Shown: positions 49,337-57,331 of the stretch, in pieces
How positions within the stretch are numbered: the stretch's first letter is position 1
How the letters are laid out: each line of letters starts with the position of its first letter
NCBI RefSeq assembly: GCF_014243395.1
Contig: NZ_JACLCP010000002.1
Location: forward strand, 558,001-622,000
Direction: 5' to 3'
DNA length: 64,000 nucleotides
Source of the DNA: Winogradskyella flava
GTDB taxonomy: Bacteria > Bacteroidota > Bacteroidia > Flavobacteriales > Flavobacteriaceae
The notes under the pieces: generated by a model
Database searches by the model: none
Seen by the model: only the letters and a program-made list of their open reading frames with translations
Told to the model about the DNA's origin: nothing
Position numbers and translations under genes: made by a program

Positions 49337-49831
49337 ATGAAGAAAGCAAGTTTTATAATTCTTGGAATTTTAACAATATGTTGTTGTTCTTGCTATTCCT
49401 ACAAAGTATACCCAAAAGCATATAGAAACATTGAAAATAATAGTCAAAAACGAAATGCCTATATAATCAACGATTCTCTTAAAAAGGAATTGAAAATATT
49501 TAGCAATTCAAATATATTTCAAATTGTAAAAGATAGTAATTACGCAGATGTGGTAGTCAAACTCTACCCTATTGAAAAATCTTTTGTTTGTGGACAACCC
49601 CTAACCATTTCTATGCTTACAATTGGTCAATTACCTGTCATATTACCAGATCAGTATTTGTTTCGTTTTGACGAAATACAAAATGGAACTATCACTAAAA
49701 GAACAATAGATTTAAAAATTGCGCAACGCGTTTGGTTTTGGGACCTCTTTGTATTCAATAAAAATTTTGAAGAAAAAGCAGGAAAAGCCCTCTTGGGTGA
49801 GTACCTTAAAAACAACAACCCATTAAATTAA
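49337..49831 (+). CDS. Lipoprotein of unknown function
   Basis: 164 residues from ATG 49337. Signal with ICCCSC; one of the Cys near 17-20 is likely lipidated. The mature part is short, with SNYADVVVKLYPIEKSF, LPVILPDQYLFRFDEI and a C-terminal RVWFWDLFVFNKNFEEKAG. No family recognised. It is 21 bp after the beta-helix gene and 27 bp before the barrel-protein gene, so the three probably form an operon. Confidence 0.72.
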   Translation: MKKASFIILGILTICCCSCYSYKVYPKAYRNIENNSQKRNAYIINDSLKKELKIFSNSNIFQIVKDSNYADVVVKLYPIEKSFVCGQPLTISMLTIGQLPVILPDQYLFRFDEIQNGTITKRTIDLKIAQRVWFWDLFVFNKNFEEKAGKALLGEYLKNNNPLN

Positions 49832-49858
49832 ATTGAATTAAAATACTACTTTCTTTTT

Positions 49859-50425
49859 ATGAAAAACACATTGGTATTATTACTTGCTGTATTAATCACG
49901 AATTTAACTCATGCCCAATTCATCAAAGAAAAATCCATTAATGCTCAAATAGGTTTTGGAATTAGCTCACCATATGAAAGTGAAGATGAAATTGGAGATA
50001 CAGGTTTCTTTCTCCAAGGCGAATATGTTATGCAACTGGCTGCCTGGGTAGAATTAAAACCTTATGTTGGAATGATCACCACAAGCTCTGACGGTGAAGA
50101 TCTTAATGATAACCCTACAGACGAAAAAGCTGAAACAAAAGCCTTTTTAATGGGAGGGAAATTTAGAGTTAGAGCACCTATACGTTGGGTTGCTCCCTAT
50201 ATTGAGCTTGGCATTGGGGCATCCATAGGAACATACGAAACACTTACCTCTACAATAGACATTGAAAAGAATGGGCTCATCTATCATATTCCATTTGCTT
50301 TTGGATTAGAACTAGGACGTAATAACAATATCGATTTAGGTTTCACATATTATTTTCAGCCGTCGGTAGAACAATATGTAGGTGCGTTTGCCGTTGGCAT
50401 ATCCATTCCATTAAAAAATAGATAA
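49859..50425 (+). CDS. Outer-membrane beta-barrel protein
   Basis: 188 residues. Signal peptide 1-19 (THAQ cut). Alternating strands such as SINAQIGFGISSPY, FFLQGEYVMQLAAWVELKPY, VAPYIELGIGASIG, IPFAFGLELGR and VGAFAVGISIPLKNR indicate a small 8-strand barrel of the OmpA/OmpX type. Ends in a Leu-Lys-Asn-Arg rather than the usual aromatic. Likely an outer-membrane protein of unknown role. Confidence 0.8.
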   Translation: MKNTLVLLLAVLITNLTHAQFIKEKSINAQIGFGISSPYESEDEIGDTGFFLQGEYVMQLAAWVELKPYVGMITTSSDGEDLNDNPTDEKAETKAFLMGGKFRVRAPIRWVAPYIELGIGASIGTYETLTSTIDIEKNGLIYHIPFAFGLELGRNNNIDLGFTYYFQPSVEQYVGAFAVGISIPLKNR

Positions 50426-50451
50426 GCCTTAAATTCCAATAAGTTCAAGAC

Positions 50452-51693
50452 TTAATCGTAATTAGGAGTGCCCTCCACTTCCACTTTAGGAATGACCAAT
50501 AAATCATAACGCTCAATCAAATTAACCAATGGCTTATTGAGATTAAATTGTTTTGGATAATAATGAAAGCCTTTAATCAATGGTCTTAAATCTATGACAA
50601 CCCATTGGTTTTCCTTGCCCATTTCTAATAAGGCTTTATGATTTTTGTAATACTTATTTTCTGAATCAGAATTATCTTTCAACGCATTATTTTCCAGATA
50701 ATATCTTGTCATAAAACCTATATTTAATGCAGTGTTTCCATTGAATTCGGCTATTTCATTTAATGTATTACCAACTTCATAAAGGCCTAAAGGCGAAAAC
50801 CCTTTGGACATATGGTAGCCTCCCATTTTGATGAGGAGTTTATCCTCTCCAAGATTAAAGTCCAAATTATCCAGCCCCTTCTTTAACTGTGATTTCATAT
50901 ACTTTATCCGTGTGAAATTATTCTCGTACCATTGTCTTTGAGAATACAATAAATAAATAGCCGTTGTGCGCTTTAGAGCTTCTACAACCTCTGAATTCTT
51001 GGCCTCCAAGCTCATAGCATCTAAAAACTTGCCTATCTTTTCAGAATTGGATATTGCTACTACAAAATCACGTTTATCTTCTTCATCATCTTTATAGAAT
51101 TGTGTCAACTCACTTTTGGAATCTTCAAAAAGCGATTGATATTTCTTTTGTAAAGTGTTGGGTAAATTGTTAAACATGAGATCAGCAATCATAATATAGC
51201 TATCAAAAAATTCTTGATCTATACCAAAAATATGCCATGACCTATCTTTTGCCGTCTGCAAAAATTGAGCATCTTCCTTATTATCAAAAAACGGAATAGC
51301 TGTGTTCACATAACCATCAGCAGCTCTAGTGAGGTATTTATTATGTATGGCTTTTAGTTTTGCCTCAATATTGCTTTCAAATGAGTTCAAAATCTCCCCA
51401 GTTATAGGACCGACTTCCAACACCATAGTTTTATAATTCAAGCTATCCAAGATTGGGATAATGGTATTTGTAAATTCAGAAATACGACTAGAACCATGGT
51501 ATTCGCCTAACATGGTAAACTGCGCACTCGCCATTTCTTGTGTTAGAAACGTTTTTCCTTTTCCTTTTAACTTTCCATCCTTAATATCAAATGTATACGT
51601 AAAGGGTTCTAAATGCTTCATGGCCAAGCTATCTTGGGCGTTAACAGCAACCCATAGCAAACAGATGGCTAATACTAGTGAGAGTCTTTTCAT
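50452..51693 (-). CDS. Exported EreA/ChaN-like-fold protein
   Basis: 413 residues; signal peptide 1-19. Motifs of the EreA/TIKI/ChaN/TraB superfamily are GEYHG (63-67), MVLEVGP (90-96) with Glu93, and KMGGYHMSKG (289-298). In this superfamily the spaced Glu and His residues bind metal or haem or act on esters. The overall layout with an all-helical middle (165-275) is closest to erythromycin-esterase-like proteins. Actual activity unknown. Its start overlaps the stop of the next upstream gene by 4 bp (ATGA), so the two are translationally coupled. Confidence 0.7.
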   Translation of the reverse strand: MKRLSLVLAICLLWVAVNAQDSLAMKHLEPFTYTFDIKDGKLKGKGKTFLTQEMASAQFTMLGEYHGSSRISEFTNTIIPILDSLNYKTMVLEVGPITGEILNSFESNIEAKLKAIHNKYLTRAADGYVNTAIPFFDNKEDAQFLQTAKDRSWHIFGIDQEFFDSYIMIADLMFNNLPNTLQKKYQSLFEDSKSELTQFYKDDEEDKRDFVVAISNSEKIGKFLDAMSLEAKNSEVVEALKRTTAIYLLYSQRQWYENNFTRIKYMKSQLKKGLDNLDFNLGEDKLLIKMGGYHMSKGFSPLGLYEVGNTLNEIAEFNGNTALNIGFMTRYYLENNALKDNSDSENKYYKNHKALLEMGKENQWVVIDLRPLIKGFHYYPKQFNLNKPLVNLIERYDLLVIPKVEVEGTPNYD

Positions 51694-52631
51694 TTTATAT
51701 GTTCTTTAATGCTATGGTACATGATCACCTTTAGATTAGGATCTAATTGTTTCAATTCTTCACTCACAGCCTTTGCATGGCCTGACCCAACAATTAACAC
51801 ACTGCGCTTTACATCATTATTTTTTAATACTTCTAATATATTCTTGGCCATAGCTACATTTCGATTGTCCCATTTCTTCATCTGAAGTTCATAATCTTCA
51901 CCGCTAAAACCGCTATATCTTAACGAGTTTATTCTATAATAGGCATCTAATGTCTCTGGTTTATTCATGTATCTCCCCAATGAACCTGAGACTCCAGCAA
52001 AAATATTTCCCCATTTATCTTGTCGCAGTGCTTTCTTAAATGCTTTTTGACCTTCTTTTGTTCCCGTTTTCAAAGCACGCTGCCATGCAGGCCAATAACC
52101 AGCATATCCCTTATGACTATCTACACCATGAATTATTTTCAAATTAAGCTGCCTCATTAATTGAAAAGTCAAATCCGGATTCTGATTGCCATAGGGCTTA
52201 AACTTTTCAGTAGCACCGTGTCTTGCAAAATATCTATACATTCTATTATTGGCTTGATCACCCATACTTAAATAGTAGGCTTGTAGTTTTTTAAAGTCTA
52301 AACTATCCAACGATCTATTAGGAGTAGTAATTAACGTTCTTATCTCCTCCTCATTAAAGAAAATAGAATCTTTTGCCTTAAGATACGCCTCTTTAAATCT
52401 AGAATTCCATTCTCCCATCGCCGCTGTATCGCCTGCTTTGGCATACTCTCCCATAATCAGTTGAGGCTCGTACTTTAAAATCTTTTTCACCATTGGTTTG
52501 TAGGCGCGTTTTACAATACCAGGCAATTGATGCATATCGCCAACAATAAGAATTTCTTGTTGTTCTTGTGCAGAGGTAATGTTGCACTGAATCAGTATTA
52601 AGACTAACAATAATTTAGAAATGTATCTCAT
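51690..52631 (-). CDS. Exported DUF5694/TIKI-like protein
   Basis: 313 residues. Signal peptide 1-21. The same superfamily layout as its neighbour: VGDMHQLPG (30-38), LIMGEYAKAGD (59-69), and a C-terminal VGSGHAKA (281-288), His285. These are hallmarks of DUF5694, related to TIKI/PrgY/ChaN folds. First gene of a two-gene unit; its divergent neighbour is the LytS kinase at 52827, with a 195-bp gap in between that shows no clear element. Function unknown. Confidence 0.75.
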   Translation of the reverse strand: MRYISKLLLVLILIQCNITSAQEQQEILIVGDMHQLPGIVKRAYKPMVKKILKYEPQLIMGEYAKAGDTAAMGEWNSRFKEAYLKAKDSIFFNEEEIRTLITTPNRSLDSLDFKKLQAYYLSMGDQANNRMYRYFARHGATEKFKPYGNQNPDLTFQLMRQLNLKIIHGVDSHKGYAGYWPAWQRALKTGTKEGQKAFKKALRQDKWGNIFAGVSGSLGRYMNKPETLDAYYRINSLRYSGFSGEDYELQMKKWDNRNVAMAKNILEVLKNNDVKRSVLIVGSGHAKAVSEELKQLDPNLKVIMYHSIKEHIK

Positions 52632-52826
52632 GATGTTTAATTTATTTATGCTTCAAAATTCTAATACTTTTATAACATTTAAAAAGAGAATCTGTGAAGT
52701 CAATAAATACATCTGTCAAATTTTAGAAACGAGGCAAATCTAAGCAACATTAAAGTTGACAGATAAAAATTAGGGGTTCATAGATACCTTTTATATCGTT
52801 AGGTATATTTCTTTAGTTTCGCATTT

Positions 52827-53858
52827 ATGAAATACGATATCAAAAAACTTAGTATTTGGTTTATAGTCTATTATCTAGTCATTGATGTTATTGGAGACAT
52901 CATAGATGCAGATTCCATTTCTAAAGCCATTGACTACCACACCCAACCTCATATAATTGCGTTAACACTATCAGTAGGAATTATATTCTTTTTATACACA
53001 CTTTCTTCCTACTCTATTTTTTACAAGTGGCATCATAAAAAACCGTTTTGGAGTAATTTGCTAGCCATAATTATTTGCGCCATAATGCTAGTTGGCTTAC
53101 GATATCTAATTGAAGAAATTCTTTTTAGACATCTTTTTGGTTTTGGTAATTATAGAAAGGATGTTTCGATGTCTTATTACTTGTTGGACAACTTCTACTA
53201 TGTGTTTCAATATTGTGCACTAGGCATAATCTTTTACTTCTGGCAATACTCAAAGTTTAAGGATGAGCGCAATAATCAGCTATTGTTAGAGAACCAACGT
53301 ATGGAACTCGATTTATTGCGTTCTCAGACCAATCCGCACTTTTTATTCAATACGCTTAATAACATCTATGCTTTGGTACATAAAGATTCGGATAAGGCCT
53401 TGAGTGCCATAGAGAAATTGTCTTTATTATTGCGTTATTCTTTATATAACACTAAAACTGTGGTGTCTTTAGAAGACGAAATTTCCCAAATAAGAAATTT
53501 CATAGATTTGGAGAGTATTAGGCACAAAGAAGCGCCAACTATTAAACTCAATATCGAGGGTTTAACAAAACAAATTCAAGTACCACAGTTTTTATTGTTA
53601 CCTTTTGTTGAAAATGCCTTTAAACATGGAAAGTTACACAGTAAATCACAACCCATAGAAATTAATTTATTCATTGATAATTCGCATTTAAAATATGTAG
53701 TTGTCAACGAAATTGAAGAAAAGAAAAAAGATAAAGTCGGTGGATTAGGTTTAGATAATCTTAAAAAACGTTTGGAATTATTATTTCCTAATGAACATTC
53801 TTTTTTATGTAAAGCTGAAAACTCAATATTTAAAGCACAACTCGAAATTCCATTGTAA
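52827..53858 (+). CDS. LytS-like sensor histidine kinase (second copy)
   Basis: 343 residues. Four membrane segments in residues 9-140, a short linker, the histidine box NPHFLFNTLN with His171, and an HATPase domain with LPFVENAFKHG and GLGLDNLKKRL. Architecture equals the kinase at 18627, but the membrane part differs in sequence, implying a different stimulus. Stop codon overlaps the regulator's start by one base (TAATG). Confidence 0.92.
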   Translation: MKYDIKKLSIWFIVYYLVIDVIGDIIDADSISKAIDYHTQPHIIALTLSVGIIFFLYTLSSYSIFYKWHHKKPFWSNLLAIIICAIMLVGLRYLIEEILFRHLFGFGNYRKDVSMSYYLLDNFYYVFQYCALGIIFYFWQYSKFKDERNNQLLLENQRMELDLLRSQTNPHFLFNTLNNIYALVHKDSDKALSAIEKLSLLLRYSLYNTKTVVSLEDEISQIRNFIDLESIRHKEAPTIKLNIEGLTKQIQVPQFLLLPFVENAFKHGKLHSKSQPIEINLFIDNSHLKYVVVNEIEEKKKDKVGGLGLDNLKKRLELLFPNEHSFLCKAENSIFKAQLEIPL

Positions 53859-54541
53859 TGACTTGTATTATTATTGATGATGAACCTTTAGCCATTGATT
53901 TGCTTGAATCTTATGTTTCAAAGATTGAAAATTTAGAACTCATCGGATCTTTCGTTAATCCCCTAGAAGCTCTAAAATTATTGAGAGACACGCCGGTAGA
54001 TATTTTATTCTTGGATATTCAGATGCCAGAAATTACGGGTGTCGATTTCAAAAAAATCATCAGTCCTGAAGTTAAAGTTATTTTTACTACAGCCTATTCC
54101 GGATATGCTTTAGAAAGCTATGATCTTAATGCGGTAGACTATTTATTGAAACCTATTACCTTTCAACGCTTTTTGCAGGCTTTAGAAAAAGTGCAAAACA
54201 AAAACTCAAAAACTGAAACTACCAAGGACGAGGATTACGTCTTTGTTAAGACCGAATATCGTCATCAAAAACTATTCTTTTCTGATATTTTGTATTTAAA
54301 AGGTCTAAGCGATTACGTCGTCATCCAAACAAAAAATGGTAAAGTCCTTACGCTGCAAAACATGAAAGAATTTGAGCAAGATCTCCCTAACAACAAGTTC
54401 ATACGAGTTCACAAATCTTACATCATTAACCTAGAACATATTGAATTTATTGAGCGCAATCGCATCGTTATGCATGGCGAATATATTCCAATAGGCGCAA
54501 CTTATAAGGATGCATTTTGGAAGAAAATCAACAATAAATAA
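53858..54541 (+). CDS. LytTR-family response regulator (second copy)
   Basis: 227 residues. Receiver domain with DDE at 7-9, phospho-acceptor Asp53 in FLDIQMPEITG, Thr in IFTTAYSG, and Lys in YLLKPITF. The LytTR DNA-binding domain is in the C-terminal 100 residues (DILYLKGLSDYVVIQT, KFIRVHKSYIINLEHIEFIE). Partner of the overlapping kinase gene. Convergent with glyA. Confidence 0.93.
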   Translation: MTCIIIDDEPLAIDLLESYVSKIENLELIGSFVNPLEALKLLRDTPVDILFLDIQMPEITGVDFKKIISPEVKVIFTTAYSGYALESYDLNAVDYLLKPITFQRFLQALEKVQNKNSKTETTKDEDYVFVKTEYRHQKLFFSDILYLKGLSDYVVIQTKNGKVLTLQNMKEFEQDLPNNKFIRVHKSYIINLEHIEFIERNRIVMHGEYIPIGATYKDAFWKKINNK

Positions 54542-54562
54542 GTTTGATGATTGCCTTAAATA

Positions 54563-55837
54563 TTAAGCATTAAACAAAGGCCTTCCACCCATAAGTTCAT
54601 TTACTTTTTCAGCAACGCCTTCTAAAACAGTTTCATTATCATGGTTATTGATAACCTCATCAATTAAATCCACCACATAACTCATATCGTTTTCATTTAA
54701 TCCTCTAGTGGTTATCGCAGGCGTACCTACTCTAATGCCAGACGTTACGAATGGCGACTCCGTATCAAACGGTACCATATTCTTATTGACTGTGATATCT
54801 GCTTTTACCAAGGCATTTTCCGCGTCTTTACCTGTAATATTCTTATTTCTAAGGTCAATTAACATCATGTGGTTATCCGTTCCCCCAGAAATAAGGTGAT
54901 AATCTTTAGCAACAAACGCCTTTGCCATAGCATCGGCATTATGTTTCACTCTTAGCATGTAGTGCATAAATTCATCGGTCAATGCTTCACCAAATGCAAT
55001 TGCTTTGGCGGCAATGACATGCTCTAAAGGACCGCCTTGATTTCCAGGGAATACTCCAGAATCCAACAAACCTGACATCTTACGAAGCTTACCGCTTTTT
55101 AGTGTAATGCCAAATGGATTATCAATATTCTCACCCATCATTATCATGCCTCCCCTCGGACCTCTTAAGGTTTTATGCGTCGTCGTCGTCACAACATGGC
55201 AATGTGGCATTGGATCATTCAATATACCTTTTGCAATCAATCCTGAAGGATGAGAAATATCAGCCAATAAAACCGCACCAACACTATCTGCTACTTCTCT
55301 GAACTTTGCAAAATCAATGTCACGAGAATAAGCCGATGCACCAGCAATAATGAGTTTTGGTTGCTCTTTTTGAGCTTGATCAGCTAACATATCGTAATCA
55401 ATATAACCTGTATCTTTTTTTACACCATAAAATGTAGGCCTATATAATCGTCCAGAAAAATTAACAGGAGAACCGTGTGTTAAATGGCCACCATGGGACA
55501 AATCGAAGCCTAGAATGGTATCTCCAGGTTTTAAGCAGGCATGAAACACCGCCGTATTAGCCTGACTTCCAGAATGTGGTTGTACGTTTGCATACGCTGC
55601 ACCAAATAAGGCTTTTGCCCTATCGATAGCAATCTGCTCCACTTCATCGACCACTTCGCAGCCACCATAATATCGTTTTCCAGGATACCCCTCAGCATAT
55701 TTATTGGTTAAAACAGAACCTGTAGCTTCCATCACTTGGTCACTAACAAAATTCTCGGAGGCAATCAATTCTATACCATCGGTTTGGCGTTCTCTTTCGG
55801 CTCCAATCAATTCAAAAATTTGTGCGTCGCGTTGCAT
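54563..55837 (-). CDS. glyA: Serine hydroxymethyltransferase
   Basis: 424 residues, standard GlyA size. Interconverts serine and glycine with tetrahydrofolate, the main source of one-carbon units. N-terminal [11 protein letters not shown], the [15 protein letters not shown] block, and the PLP lysine Lys222 in [14 protein letters not shown] are diagnostic. The [10 protein letters not shown] segment (with Pro-Ser rather than the usual Ala-Gly) is the Bacteroidota variant. Cytoplasmic. Divergent from fahA by 113 bp; the two are unrelated in pathway. Confidence 0.96.
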   Translation of the reverse strand: MQRDAQIFELIGAERERQTDGIELIASENFVSDQVMEATGSVLTNKYAEGYPGKRYYGGCEVVDEVEQIAIDRAKALFGAAYANVQPHSGSQANTAVFHACLKPGDTILGFDLSHGGHLTHGSPVNFSGRLYRPTFYGVKKDTGYIDYDMLADQAQKEQPKLIIAGASAYSRDIDFAKFREVADSVGAVLLADISHPSGLIAKGILNDPMPHCHVVTTTTHKTLRGPRGGMIMMGENIDNPFGITLKSGKLRKMSGLLDSGVFPGNQGGPLEHVIAAKAIAFGEALTDEFMHYMLRVKHNADAMAKAFVAKDYHLISGGTDNHMMLIDLRNKNITGKDAENALVKADITVNKNMVPFDTESPFVTSGIRVGTPAITTRGLNENDMSYVVDLIDEVINNHDNETVLEGVAEKVNELMGGRPLFNA

Positions 55838-55950
55838 AAATAATAGCTTATGTTAAATGAGCATCAAAAATACGAATTACATTAGTTTTAATATTAAAAA
55901 TTATGTAGGTTTGAATAGAAATTAATGAACATTTAATCAACAACAGCAAT

Positions 55951-57243
55951 ATGCCATTATCAGCCAATAATCCAAATAGAACATCTTGGTTATACGTTAA
56001 TAAGTACTCTGATTTTCCGATTCAGAATATTCCTTTTGGTGTTTTCTTAACTAGAGAGGATATCATCACCATAGGAACCCGAATTGGAGACACAGCCATT
56101 GACCTTGGTGCTTTACATCAATTAGGTTATTTTGATGGCATTCCGTTAACGGACGATATCTTTTTACAAGATTCCCTAAACGATTTTATTGCTGACGGTC
56201 GTAAAACATGGCGAGCGGTTCGTAATCGTGTGGCTGAGATCTTTGATGCTAATAACGATGTACTAAAAAATAATACCAAGCATAAAGAAATTATTTGTTT
56301 TCGACTAGATGAGATTGAAATGCAAATGCCAGTGCATGTTGGTGATTATACGGACTTCTACTCTAGTAAGGAACATGCGACCAATGTTGGTTCCATGTTT
56401 AGAGATCCAGACAATGCCTTAATGCCAAATTGGTTACATATACCTGTGGGTTATCACGGACGTAGTTCGTCTATAATCACAACACATATACCAATTCACA
56501 GACCACAAGGGCAAACCTTACCTGAAGGTGCGAAAACACCAGTTTTTGGGCCAAGTCAACTGGTAGATTTTGAACTGGAAATGGCCTTTATTACTACAGA
56601 TGCTAATGATTTGGGCGAACCCATTCCTGTAGAAGAAGCGGAAGAATATATCTTCGGTTTAGTGGTCTTTAATGATTGGTCGGCAAGAGACATCCAAAAG
56701 TGGGAATATGTACCATTAGGGCCTTTCTTAGGCAAGAATTTTGCATCCTCAATGTCTCCTTGGATTGTTACACTAGATGCCTTAGAACCGTTTAGAGTGG
56801 CAAGCCCGAAACAAGATCCAAAACCTTTGGAGTATTTGCAAACTAAGGGAAAACACAGCTTCGATATTCATTTAGAAGCTGGTATTATTCCTAAAGGCGG
56901 AAAAGAAACTACGGTTTGTAAAACTAACTTTAAACACATGTACTGGAATATGTCGCAACAATTAGCGCATCATACGGTTAATGGTTGTCCTGTAAATTCT
57001 GGAGATATGATGGGTAGTGGCACTATTTCTGGTCCGACGGAAGATTCTTATGGTTCTATGTTAGAATTGACTTGGAAAGGTTCCAAACCTATCAAATTAA
57101 AAGATGGTACAGAACGTAAATTTATCAATGATTATGATACAGTCGTGATGCGTGGTTATTGCGAAAATGATGACGTGCGTATAGGCTTTGGACAGGTAAA
57201 AACACAGTTGTTACCCGTTTTTAATCCTAAGAAGAAGAAATAA
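55951..57243 (+). CDS. fahA: Fumarylacetoacetase
   Basis: 430 residues. Last step of aerobic tyrosine degradation: hydrolyses 4-fumarylacetoacetate to fumarate and acetoacetate. The N-terminal SH3-like domain (1-120) is followed by the FAH fold with VGDYTDFYSSKEHATNVG, LPNWLHIPVGYHGR-type (LMPNWLHIPVGYHGRSSS), DFELEMAF and FNDWSARDIQKWEY, which contain the metal and substrate ligands. The rest of the tyrosine pathway is not in the window. A hairpin that could end transcription lies 24 bp downstream. Confidence 0.95.
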   Translation: MPLSANNPNRTSWLYVNKYSDFPIQNIPFGVFLTREDIITIGTRIGDTAIDLGALHQLGYFDGIPLTDDIFLQDSLNDFIADGRKTWRAVRNRVAEIFDANNDVLKNNTKHKEIICFRLDEIEMQMPVHVGDYTDFYSSKEHATNVGSMFRDPDNALMPNWLHIPVGYHGRSSSIITTHIPIHRPQGQTLPEGAKTPVFGPSQLVDFELEMAFITTDANDLGEPIPVEEAEEYIFGLVVFNDWSARDIQKWEYVPLGPFLGKNFASSMSPWIVTLDALEPFRVASPKQDPKPLEYLQTKGKHSFDIHLEAGIIPKGGKETTVCKTNFKHMYWNMSQQLAHHTVNGCPVNSGDMMGSGTISGPTEDSYGSMLELTWKGSKPIKLKDGTERKFINDYDTVVMRGYCENDDVRIGFGQVKTQLLPVFNPKKKK

Positions 57244-57266
57244 CATGTACACTATATACTATTATA

Positions 57267-57292
57267 AAACCTACCTTATTGGGTAGGTTTTT
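57267..57292 (+). terminator. Hairpin after fahA (possible terminator, overlaps regulatory palindrome)
   Basis: AAACCTACC-TTATTG-GGTAGGTTT (57267-57290) forms a 9-bp stem followed by two further T. It may terminate fahA, but its core is also the first copy of the CTACCC palindrome. Confidence 0.55.
57271..57286. promoter_or_regulatory. CTACCC palindrome, site 1 (kinase gene)
   Basis: CTACCTTATTGGGTAG matches CTACCCTTTTGGGTAG at 14 of 16 positions. Its centre is 30.5 bp before TATCTTCA (57309), a partial TAnnTTTG element, and it ends 45 bp before the kinase ATG. The TAATTTG at 57317 is an alternative -7 element. Confidence 0.55.
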
Positions 57293-57331
57293 GCATTTAA
57301 CGATTTTGTATCTTCATAATTTGCGCTATAA

